From positions 40,720,498 through 40,784,497 of the forward strand of contig OX421492.1 in NCBI GenBank assembly GCA_949126835.1: a stretch of DNA of 64,000 bases. The letters run 5' to 3'. The notes beneath the pieces are model-generated. The model did not search any database. It saw nothing but the letters and a program-made list of their open reading frames with translations, and had not been told where the DNA came from. This document shows positions 24,801 to 38,000 of this stretch, one piece after another; positions within the stretch are counted from its first letter, which is position 1; each line of letters opens with the position of its first letter. This DNA comes from Anisus vortex (Eukaryota; Mollusca; Gastropoda; Planorbidae). The translations under genes and the position numbers were made by a program.

Positions 24801-27800
24801 AAAGAGGGCGATGTGAGGTTTGTTCACAAAAAAAAGATTCAGTCTAGACCTCACAGTAAATGTAAATTGTGCAATATTTTTCTTTGCTCTAATGAGAAAA
24901 AGAATTGTTTTTTACTTTTTCATGATATAAATGACTGATATGTGACTTTGTTATTGTTATCTAATTAGATCAGCTTTCTTGTTATAACATGCTTTATATA
25001 TTATTCTTGGCATGAATTTTTAATATAAAAAGAGTAATTAAAAGTCTGAAACTTCATTTATGACCTTTTTTGTCATAAAAGTTCAATACATGTTATTAAA
25101 ATATATGAGCATTGTACTTTAAACATATTGGTACTTATAGGTACCGTTTGTGGAAATCTTTCGTGGTACTCAAAAGTACCGCATTCGGACACACCCCTCA
25201 AAAACAAATTTTGTAGAAAATTTTAATAGCATTGTTCATCTACCTCCATTTTAAGCATATACTCCAAAAATAAAAAAAATATTTCAATCCTAACCACCTT
25301 TGGTCCTGAAAGGGTTATACATGATGGATAACTCCTGAGATCTAAATGACTATGTTTAAAATCCGGACTTTGAACCCGTGACGCTCAAGTCAACAGTCCA
25401 GCTCTCTTAGTATGATTGAAAATTCTATTAATACTATGATCATTCTGGGAAACGCCATTTTATATTGCAATTCTTTTGATCCAATAAAAAAAAAATTAAA
25501 ACTAACACCCCCCCCCCCTTTCTTCTCTCCCCCTCCCCCCACCCAAAAATAGGGTCTTCAATGTGTTAATCATTAAGAAATCAGACACCGGACACCGATT
25601 TATAATTATAACTGGACGAGCCATCCGGCTCTTTAGTCAAGGCCATTACGATGTAAAGTGGTTGACCAAGAGGGAAGGTGGGCACACTAAGGTTTTGTCC
25701 GAGACGAGCCACCCCACGACATGCGTGCCGCATAACATAGAGTACGGTCTCCGCAGTCACATGCACTACACTGCTTCTCCCAACCCACCTGGGGAATTCC
25801 CCCTCGGATCATTATCGTGGTGGCTCACTCGTATACCTGCATTGTTGCGCTGTAGCACAAATTCCACACTATAGGTCTGAACATCCAGGCACCAGGGCGG
25901 GGTTTGAGACGGACTGCTGCGCACACTGTTTCTTCCCCACCGAGGCTTGGAGCCACTTGGTGGTGCAATGAGACCTCGGATGCGCAGCAGGGGCTGTCCT
26001 CCATAAGTTCGCCCGCCGGTGTGCTCTTAATTTGAAAGTATCGTTGGTTGACACATTTCGCCAGTCTTTGAGGCCCATTGATACAGAAGTGACACCGCGT
26101 TACTTGTCCAATACATCCTGCCAGTTTTCATAGGTTGTTATGACGTGACAAAATGGATTAAAATCTCTTGAAAAAATAGCAATCTAAAACTTTGGTCAGA
26201 CTGGTCAGACTGGTCAGCATCAACCATTTAAACACTTAGTCTATATCCAATGTTCGTAAAGTAACGCGATAATAAAATGTGAAAAGTCAATGTTAACATT
26301 TATATCGTCTGGTGGTTTGACATTAAATTTCTATCACCATGACATTAATTCAATATTAACTTTAACAAGAAATCGTAGTTACAGAATTGCTGTATATAAA
26401 TTAGGCCAGTTTAAATTTATTGAGACATATTATAGGAAAAATAAAAAGACAAAGTTAATGACTAAACAATCTTTGATACAGCTTTCACATTTATCATGAT
26501 GTTTTCGTATCAAATGTTAGTTTTCCTTAAAAGGCTACTTTCTTACAATTTCTTTTCTGCATTACTGTTGGTTCGATTTCTAGATTTCTAGACGTTTAAT
26601 CTAATCTAATTTTCTCAATGAGTCTACATCTTTAATCGAGTTTAGAAGTCTTCCAGGATATTTAATATCACTCTGTTTAACATTTCTTACCAAGTATAGA
26701 TCTCTCATTTTGTCAAAAGTCAACATATCTGGAAATCTCATGGTCTAGATCTCTCATTAATTCTAGATCTCTCATTGATTCTAGATATCTCATTGATTCT
26801 AGATCTCTCATTGATTCTAGATCTCTCATTGATTCTAGATCTCTCATTGATTCTAGATCTCTCTGATTCTAGACCTTTCATTGATTTTAGATCTCTTATT
26901 GATTCTAGAGCTCTCATTGATTCTAGATCTCTCATTTATTCTAGATCTCTCATTGATTCTAGATATCTCATTGATTCTAGATATCTCATTGATTCTAGAT
27001 ATCTCATTGATTCTAGATCTCTCATTGATTCTAGATCTCTCATTAAATCTAGATCTCTCATTGATTCTTTGATCTCTCATTGATTTAGATATCTCATTTA
27101 TTCTAGATCTGTCATTGATTCTAGATATCTCATTGATGATAGATATCTCATTAAATCTAGATCTCTCATTGATTCTAGATCTCTCATTGATTATAGATCT
27201 CTCATTGATTATAGATATCTCATTTATTCTAGATCTGTCATTGATTCTAGATATCTCATTGATTCTAGATAAAAATTGATCAAAATCTGACAACAAGTAC
27301 AGATCTCTAGCTTAGCCACAATTTCTCTACGAGTCTAGATTATCACCGAATCTAGATCTCACTTCGAGTCTAGATTATCACCGAATATACATCTCTCACC
27401 GAGTCTACACTATCACCAAATATACATCTCTCACCGAATCTAGATCTCTCACCGAGTCTAGATTATCACCGAATCTAGATCTCTGACCTTGTGTAGATTA
27501 TCACCAAATCTAGGTCTCTCACCTAGTCTAGATTATCACCAAATCTAGATCTCTCACCTAGTCTAGATTATCATCGAATCTAGATCTCTCTCCTAGCCTA
27601 GATTATCACCGAATCTAGATCTCTCACCTAGTCTAGATTATCACCGATTCTAGATCTCTCATCGAGCCTAGATTATCACCAACTCTAGTCTCTTACCCAG
27701 TTAAGGATAACATTGTTATATTTTTCGATTGTCGACAGTCCATCAATCAATCACTCAATCATTTATTAGATCACTCTCTTTAAACTAGTTTTTGTGGCAT

Positions 27801-29416
27801 AAACTTAATTTTTTCTTTCTTAATTTTTTTTTTGCATCTTTGAGTGTCAACTTTTGAAGTCTTAAAAATCTTGTTCCATATTGCTTTTTTTTTTTTTTTA
27901 AATTATATTTTCAATTACGCAAAGACAGACTCCATTTCCAAAACCGTATGTTGAGAGTGAAATAGATTAAATTTGATTTCAAAGCTAATGAAATAATGTG
28001 TAGGCTAACTAACCGTTCGACGATTGGGTACATTAAGCAATTTGATTTGAATAATCACGGTAGATTATTGTTTACAATACATTCTATAATGACATTACAG
28101 TTATCAAAGTACTGCTTCTTATTTATTTTTTTAAAACTCTGTATAGATAGACATATAAAATCCATTTGTATTCTCAAGTGGCACTCAGGCATGGTGTCTG
28201 CCTAAACAAACAATAAAAAGAAAATATTTTTAAACAATTTCAAAATGTAATATTAATCTTAAATCATTGTTAACTGTAGGAAGAATTAGCCATCTGTAAA
28301 TAAATAGCATCTGTATCAAGTGGTGTAACGTATAAGACAAGATACAAGATAAAATACACATTCATACAATCACACAAATGATAGATAGATATTATACAGG
28401 GAGAAAGAGAGAGAGAGAGTGAAAACAAAGTGGGAGGAAAAGATAGATATAATTATAAGACAGAGATACAAACATACATTCTTACATTCATAATGTATTC
28501 AGAAGTTTACAGATACAATTACTTATGCATAACCAATTCCAACTTCCTCTTATGAATGGCACCGAATGTAACTCGCCTGTAGCCATTCGTTTCCCATGTA
28601 GCTACATGAATACCAGCGGTATAGTTGATACAGTCAAAAGCCCAGCATTCAATGTTTCATTGGCAAGTTTCTAGCTGTGGGGTTCACTCGAGAGCAGTGT
28701 CAACATTCAAATACAAAATGAAACACTCTCCAACCCAAGACGCCGCTTTTACTATTTTGCGAAGACAATTTGGGGCAGAGACTTTCTTTCATTTAGTGTT
28801 TGGTCAGCTGATTATTCCAGGGTTTACACTGTGATGTGTTTTTTTTTACATAGAATTAAGTTTTTATTGCCCAGTCTCTGACCTAGGTCAGTAATTCCAA
28901 AATCTTTTTTTTTAATCGTGTATCCCTTAAACTCTTTTTATTAACGTCTACCTCCTACTTGCCCTTTCTGCACCACTATTACTTATAATGTATTTTATAA
29001 AGTAAAATTAATATGGTGTATCCCCATGTTGGGAATCCACGGTCTAAGTTTAAACATAAACGGATAATATTTTGATGCGTTTTAACAAAGACTATAATTA
29101 ATAAGATAATATTTCTGCTATTTGATAACTTGAAACAGTTTCGGATTTTCCGATCTCACCCAGTGCTCTGGACTTCCGGTTTAGTAATTCGCTATGATTT
29201 TCTCAATGGAAAATTAAACTATAATCGAAATTTTTTATAAACAGTGGAAGCCTTTAAGTAAATTTAGGAGTCATTTAGAACAACGTTATTGGATGTGCAG
29301 GGAAAAATAAAAAATTTCTAAGAATAGAACAAGCGGTCCATCTTAATATAGTCTCTGTTTTTTTATTAAATATCTTTTTATCTCTTAAGCTATACTATCA
29401 CTATTTAACAAAGTTG

Positions 29417-29501
<85 letters not shown>

Positions 29502-32500
29502 TTAATAGTTATGTTTTTAATGTAATATGTTTGCTGTTAGGACTTTGCATACAGGATTTAATTATTTATTCTTTTAATAACTTAGTGGTTTTGGTAAGAT
29601 AAATATAGGAGACAACATAATGTTAATATTATGTCTTAATATTATTCAAGACGAGTTCATTGTAACGGTGGAGTGATATATTAATAATATAATTGTAGTA
29701 ATATAAGTGCGCGGCAGCGCGTTCGACTGGCGATCCGCTGGTTCGAATCCTGGTGAAGCCGGGATTTTTTCCCAGGACTTGAGGGTGTCCCTGAGTCTAC
29801 TCAACTTTGATGGGTACCTAACATTATTTGGGGTAAAGTAAAGGCGGCTGGGCATTGTGCTGGCCTCACATCCCCTTGTATGCCGTGGCCACAGAAACTG
29901 GTGAACGCTGCTTCAAGGGTACTTTACTTTTTAATATAAGTAGGCCTATGTCTGTGTTTGTGTATGTTTCTAAATTATTTTAGTATTAAAATGTCTTCTT
30001 CATGATGTCCTCTTCATGATGTCATTTTCATAATGTCCTCTTCATGATGCCCTCTTTATGATGTCCTTTTCATGATGTCCTCTTCATGTTTTCCTATTCA
30101 TAGTCAGTGTTGTAACTAGGGAAGATTGCGCCTGTGGGTTGGGGAGAGTAAGGGGCTGAAATTGACAGATATTTATAGACTCTTAATTTGCATTTAATTA
30201 ATAGAAAGCTAACATAGAAGGTATGTCAGGGTTGGTGTGTTAAAATCATTCATCTATAAATAGAATGGATTATTCATGGAAACATATTCTTGACTCTGCT
30301 CGCCCGCCATATTTGGTTGCCACCACTAATCAATACAATTTTATTCTCTTAACACTGACCTGTAAATACATTTCAAAACCATCCTGTTGTGCGAAAGTGT
30401 ACTTCAAGTATGAATTTTTTAAATTAAATCCATAAAAAATGTATTAGAAAATGTAAATAAAAAATGCAACTGGAATAAACCCAAAACTATTCTTTAATTA
30501 GATGTATTTTCTAGCTTTTGTCAAAGACTTCCGCTTTTTCTTCAGGTGTAGATCTCAAGAGATCCAAGTGGAACTATATTTCTGCCTAATTTGTCCTTTT
30601 TATACTATAGGTCTGTTCTATTTGGTGGTGTGTTTCCTATTTGAAAAGGAAATAGTTAATAGACACTAAGGCGCCATGGGTGTATCAGCTGTAGAGTTCC
30701 CCGGGATGGTGCTAACTTTTATTTTGGATGATTTAACTTTTGAAACAGAATACATTTTTACATAAACGCATGGCAAGCAATCAATTCTTAGAACGCCTCA
30801 CGGCTTGGAGGCTTGACGTGTGATTGTAATATTCGACCTCCGCTCAGTGAAGCGTAGTTAAAACATGGCGTCTGGCAAACTCGGAGAAACGCGCCGGTGC
30901 GTGAAACTGTGGACAGATTTTGTTGGCTTCGGCGGCTTTTATGAAAATTATTGCATTTCAAATCAGAGACTTAATTAAATATATAATAATAATAAAAGAC
31001 ACGTGACAAATGAGTTTGGAAATTTAAGAGGATTTATGGGTGGGGAGGGGTGTTAGGATTGGGGGGCAACCATGTTAAGAGGCAAGGATTTTATATTGAT
31101 TTACTTCAGCAAGAGAATTGAAGCCGTAATTTGATAAATTTAATTATCTATGTTTACTGTGTATTGAATAATAAACCAAAAACATATCACTGTGTCGTGG
31201 GAGGTAGATTTAAAAAGAAACGACAGGTGCATTTCCCAATCGATTTATTCCCGTTAATAATTTATTTACAAACTACTTTTTCTTTGTATCTCCAGCTATT
31301 CTACCAGTTTCAAAATTAATTTTACACGCTTTAATTAATACGGCTGTCCTTATAAGTTAGGCGGGGGAGGGGGAGGGGGCGGGGGCGCCTTGTAGATAGA
31401 GTATTAGTACGACCTTGACCCGAAACTTCTGCAATGCGACAGGGATTGGACGGTCAAAGGGTTAGAACCGGGATCTTCGTTTGTGACAGTCCGGTGTGCT
31501 AACCACTGGACCAGTGCAATCTAGTTTATAACAAAATGTTATAGGATATTTCATCTGCATCGTTTTATACTTTTCCATGCGGTAGCTTTAACTAGACAGG
31601 GACACAAGAGCGACACTTTCTTAATCTACGTTACCATTCGAAAAAATGAAAAAATGGCACCCTAGGTCTAATGTACCCACATTTTGGCCTCTGTTTCCAC
31701 GTGAATTTTCTGTATGAAATCCCCGTTGAATAATTCCTGTTAGTCAATATGCAGAATATAGAATATGTATGTAGAAGAGTTTGGGTTGTAATGTGTGTAT
31801 TCTTCCTGTGTACACTGTACGGGGAAAACTGAACACGACAGTCCGAAGAAGTGAATAACCCACAAAAAATGTTTTCAGATCTCTATGACATGTTTCAATT
31901 CCAACTTCAAAATGTCATGAATACTCTGATAAATAAGCGCAGAATAGAATGAAATAATACCTAGTCTTTAGATTTATGAAAGCTGTTGACATTATAACGT
32001 TACGGATGGAACTATTTCTTTGCTTCTAGGATATGCTGAGAAACAATGCATGGAAGATGGAACTTGGTTTGTTCGTGGGAATAATACAAAGGAACAGAAC
32101 TTTGAATGGACAGACTACAGAAAATGTCTGCACAAAGAGGTTAGTTCTAAAGTTTTGTCAATCACGTTACGTGCTTTTAAATGTTATAGAAAAAAACGTT
32201 CCTCTCTCTGTTCCTCCTTCCCGCTCTCCTCCTTCGCTCCCCTCTCTCTCTCTTTGAAATAGTTGAAATTCTAAATAGTAGAGGCTCTGTTGATTTAATT
32301 TGTGTCTGAGCCGAAAATTCTAATCTTAACACAATATAAATTGAAAAAAAAATTATTTGTGTATTTTTAGTGTCTTATGACAATGGAAATTTTTTTTTTT
32401 TTATTTCTATTATTTTTAATTTCAGCAAACTAATCATAACCTAAACAATTCAGATTTTAGAATTTTTCCCTTCAAGTCTTATGTATAGACATAGATATCT

Positions 32501-35048
32501 AGCCTATGATATTTATTCCACCATAGTATAGATCCTATGTAGCATTTGATATATATTTCTTCACACTTTTCTCGCCGGTCGTAGCGAGGGTCCTGGGTTC
32601 AAATCCTAGTAAAGGATCCCGGGTCTGGAGGGTATCTCTAAATGTACCCAGCTCTGATGGGTAACTCACAGTGGTTGTGCTGGCCACAAATTCCTTTGTA
32701 TAAATTCCACCATAGCCGTAGGTATGGATTATATCTAGACATTGGTATGTATTCCATCATAGATTTGATTCTATCGATCAGTTTGTATTTATGTTATTGG
32801 TCAGTTTTGTGTGTGTGTGTGTGTGTGTTATTTATAACATAATTGCACTTCAGACTAAGTTTTTGCTACCAACTTTTCATCAAAAATGCTAAAACGAAAA
32901 AGAACAAAAAACTAGAGTAGGTCTGTTTAAACTTATTTCCATCAAACATCAAACCAAACTGCGTATAATTGATGCTGTTTATCAAATAGAACCCATGTGA
33001 TATGTTGTCGTATGGCTTTCTAAGGACGAAATTGCGATATCAGCGATATTTAGGGGGCTAGTTGGAAGGAGCAAGATGGGTGCGGGAGAGGGAGTGAGGG
33101 GGCACACCGGCTTGTTGATAAAATATCAGTGTTGCATTTGAATTAAGGAGGTGGATTACATTAAGTTTGCAGATGGGATAATCATTGCTCGAGGTAATCA
33201 TTGCACGAGGTAATCATCGCACGAGATGATCCCAGAATACATTGCCAATATCAAAGTATGATCAGCAAAATAAAGAATTAAAAAATCTAGGAAGTATTAG
33301 ATTAATCCTAGCACCACCCATCCCCACCTTCCCCCACTCCTCGTGCGTCGTTGTATCAGAGTGGAGGTGGGGGATAGAGGAAACATTCTGATGGTGAGAC
33401 AGGAGGGACGACAATAATATGAACGGTTGGCATCGGCTCCATAGAACAAAAATCACAACACAAGAAAAATGAAAAATCTTGTTATCTGGCGATTCTGGAC
33501 ACTGTTGCTGACTCAAACTGTGGAGATGGAGGGGGTGGAGGGAGTGGGGGGGGGGGGGCTCGACAAAGTTTGTGAGTTGAGAAATTAGCTGATATTGTAA
33601 GACTTGATTTGTGTGTGTGTGAATGAAATATAGGCATATCAATAATGACTCAATTGCATAAAGAGGCAGACAGTCGCGGAGAAATAAAAAGGAAAATTAG
33701 AAGGCAGAGGCATGGCTATGTAGACAGAATGGCAGATCTATAGTTGTTTATGATGAGTTCATGTCATATAGATAGATAGCTATAGGTTAACTTATATTCA
33801 TGTGAACGATATACATAGTAAAAACTGATAATGTTAATGTTATATATATATATATGCCAAAGAAAAATTGTAGGCAACATATTAGGTTATAGACGTGTCA
33901 CCTTCTTTCAATCTAAACTGATTGCTATTAAGCAGCAATCAATGGCTCGAGAGCATGCCATTACATAGAAGTTTATTTTTATCTGTAATATGTAGCAATA
34001 TATGTGAAATATACAACAAATTAAAAATAACATATTTATATGGCGCTATTAATGTTTCGAATGCTATTTACATTTACCCTGTGTTATTAAAATAAACCGA
34101 AAAGGTGTGTTTTTAATTTTGTTTTCATAGTGTCAATATTGTCCACTTGTTTAATTGTCTTCGAAATTTTATTCCACGACAGGGGTGCTAAGACGCTATT
34201 TTTCTTTTTCTTTTGGTACCTTGAGTTGTTTATGAATTTTGTGTGAGCCCAGTCCTTGTTTTCTCTGATGTGTGTAGCTCGACCACGAATCTGATATTAT
34301 ATCTGATGTACTTTGGAGATTGTCCATGAAGGCTTTTATAGAGCAAAGTCAGAACTTGATCTTAAGTGGTATACCAGTAGGTAGCTAGTGCCATTTTTTT
34401 ATACAGGTTTTTCATTGTTCCGAACAATTTTAGCAGCCATGTTTTAGACACTGTTGTTTTTTCAAATCACACTCTGGCAGTCCAATGTACAGATAGTTTC
34501 CTTAGTCTAATTAAAGGAGATTACCAGGCCTACGATTAATGTCTCACATGCCTCTTTTGTTAGAATGTTTCTAATACTTTTTATTCTCACATTGCAGATT
34601 TACATTTGTTTTTTTTATTTAATTTTCGAGGGTTAGATTTGTATCTAAATATACGCCAATATATTTTATTTGAGCTGTTTTTTGAATGTTTTCATTAATG
34701 AGTGGTAGATAAATTGTTTGGCATTTTTTATTTGTTGTTTTTCTCCGAAAAGAATGAATTCAGTTATTGATGTGTTCATGTTAATGTTTATTGCCATCCA
34801 GCCAGACTTTAATGTGATATAAAATCCGATGTCAATAAAGATAGAAAAACGAAAAAAAAATATTACAAAAATAAAAATAATTCTCTTAATGATATGGTGA
34901 TTGGTGATATTGTTGATAAAAACAACGAAATATTGGAAAAGATATATGAGATATGTAGGCCTATGTAATATAGATAATATAAGTTTGTGTATCTACACTA
35001 TATGGTTCACGTAAATGTAGGGTATATATATATATATATATAAACATA

Positions 35049-35084
<36 letters not shown>

Positions 35085-38000
35085 AATATATACTAATCTG
35101 TAAATGAAAATATTTAGAATTTTTCTCAGAGACTGAAGGTCAAAATGTCAGACGTGAAGCAGGGTAGAATGGGGGGGGGGGTGAGCTAATTATGCAAGCA
35201 GCTCTTGGCTCTATTAGTAAGAAACCAGACAGGCCTTCCGTCTCCTAGACACGAGTGGTCGGACAGACGATGCAAAGTTTAGAGATCCAGTCTTTGGTTA
35301 GAAATAGACAGATCTGATTTGTGACGATATTCCAATCATTAAGCGTAGTATACGCTAGGACTATTGTTATTTTATTGAATTTTGTATCCACACAAAAAAA
35401 AACAACAACACATATTGTTTATGGAATAATTAGAGATGCATTGAAATCCTCATTGGTGTAATTATTATCAAGCGTTTTAAGTTTAAAAACAAGCACAGCA
35501 CTAACACAGTGGTGGTGGCCGATAAAATATATTTGCATGCCGAGATAAGGATCTATCCACCACAGAAAGGGTATATATTTTGTTATGAGCTATCCACTGC
35601 TAATTATTTTTATTATAATATTTTGTTCTCCGTTTAACTGAGATTATATAATGTGTTGAATAGCATGATACATATTCAGGAAGTTTAGAGGAATTAATGC
35701 AAAGTAATCATACAAAGTAGTTAATGTAATGTTTATAAAATGTGCATATAATTTTTTAGTCATATAATATTTATATAATTTTTAACTAAGCTTACTTTTT
35801 ACAGTTTGGTTATTATAAAGTTATAAATTGTAGGCCATTTAAATTTTTTATAAAAGAAAAGAAAAAGAAACATAATATTAGAAACATTATTGCAAATAAA
35901 ACGGGCAAATTTTCTACCTTTAATTACAATAAAATTTTTCTAAATTTGATTTAATAGTGATACCAAACAAGTTATGTTTTGTAGTATAATAAATATTAGG
36001 TCACTGACTAATTATTATTTCTTTGTATAAATCCAGCATTATGGTATTCATAACAAGATTTAATTATTAGAGGTATAAGATAAATTTACATTTAACAGTT
36101 ATAAAAAAAACTTTTCCTGCATTAATTAACCTAATTTAAAAGGAGTTTATCTTTTAAACACTAATAATTTCAACAAATGCATAATGTAATGCTAATAAAA
36201 AGTGTCATATATTTATTAAATTATTAATGCAAAATTTGTTTCAGAATTACTTATACTTATATTTTAAATATAATTAGTCTATATAAATTAATGCAAGCAT
36301 TATCTTGAATGCTCTTTGCCAATTTATAATGGCAGATACATATTTAGTCATTTCTGAGTAGTGAAGTGTATATGACCTCTTTGAATGCTTAACACAGCTT
36401 TCATTTGCAATAAATACTGTAAGTCTTGAAACTCCGCTTTGTGTGCTTCGATGTGCTTCTGAAAAAGCCCAACTAGGCCTATCTATCTTAATAAATGCCT
36501 TTATAAAGGGAAGTACATATAGTTAAATGTTAAATGCTTTGAGTGCTTCGATGTGCTTCTGAAAAAGACCAACTATCTATCTTAATAAATGCCTTTATAA
36601 AGGGAAGTACATATAGTTAAATGTTTTGAAACTGATTTCACTCCAGATATATGCAAATCCATTCCAGTGGTCTAACAGTTCAAGTACTGTTTGACACGGT
36701 CCTTGTAAATGCGTTCAACTCATTGAAATGTGTTGATTTGTCATTCAGAATCATCGGCTTCAAAAGTCCGTTTTCCTCATTCAGAACCGGAAAATGTTTT
36801 TTTTTCATCAATAAAAAAAACCTCTTGGAGGTCTCTCGCCTGCCATTGAAAATCGCTCTGCGTGCCAAGTTCGACACGCGTTCCTTAGGTTGCCTACCCC
36901 TGCCGAGATCTACTGTAACAGATAAATTCCGTTTATCAAATTTTCAAGGCTTACGGGTGAGGGGAAGTTACTGTATAATCTAAAAATGTTCTTCAAGAAC
37001 AGGAGTCGGCAACCGAAGGCTCGCGTGCCAGATGTGGAATGAGCGATTTTCAATTGCACGGTAAACACCTCCAAGATGATTATTCTTTTTCAATGCAAGG
37101 CAAAAACAAAAGATGTACTTCTGAGTGTCAAACTTCATGGGAATCACATTCGACATCCACTGTTAAAGTTCAGGGCAATATGTGATCTCTCATCATTGGA
37201 CTTGCGATCTGTGATGGAATCTATTGTAAAAATATTCAACTTCATAGTTTCTCACCATGAATTAATTTACAGGCAATACAATCCTCTCCTACAATAGCAA
37301 AAATTATACTGAATATGGATGCAAGCTGTATCGCACGTATTCGCTGGCTTAGACGAGGTTCCGAGGTTAAGTCTTGAATAGATTCCATTGTTGTATGGAA
37401 CCAATTAAAGAGTTTCTTGCTAACAGAAAAACAACAACACATTTTCAGGACTTGAATGAGGAGAACTGACAGTTGAAACTGATGTTTCTGAAAGACATAT
37501 CGACACAGTTCAATGATTAGAACTTGCATTTACAAAGACATGGTCAAGACGCAATTGAACTGTTTGACCACAATAATGGATTTGCGTTGAAACTGGTCAT
37601 ATCTTGTCGTGAATATAATTTCAAAATATTTAAGTAAGTCCCTAATTTAAGGCGTATTCAGATTAAAATGCATTAAAGATAGATGAGCATTTTCAGAAGT
37701 ATATTTAAGCTCTGAAAGCGGATTTTTCTAACTAAAGGCAAGATTTTCAAATTCATGGAAACAATTTTTTAACCTTTATCGAACTGGCTTCTTAATCTTA
37801 GTATTACCTACTTCGTTCTGGATTTGTTCGTTTTTTGGCAGAAGGGTCAAAATGTGCCGATTTTCAAAAAATGGAAAAGATCACTGCATAAGAATATCAC
37901 CTGTTATTCTTAACTGCTAGGCATTTGCTTTACTTTCAGCCTTTGGTTCAACCTAGAATTGTAAACAAATTTTATTTCAGATGAAAGATGTTTGAAACCT

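Larger units (their letters stand above)
10146..32029 (+). other. Receptor intron 2
   Basis: GT-AG intron of 21.9 kb, the largest. It carries most satellites and the piggyBac relic. Stretches where I see nothing beyond AT-rich intron sequence: 10150-10920, 11790-12755, 12840-13120, 13760-14750, 14855-15420, 16220-16730, 19475-19915, 21935-22290, 26090-26735, 27700-29085 and 30165-31425 apart from the GC-richer patch near 30790-30945. A degenerate TG-rich stretch lies at 16000-16215. Confidence 0.85.

Noticed and set aside
26738..27296. Long frames on both strands with SLILDL/INERSR repeats
   Set aside because: Caused by the 18-bp satellite period.
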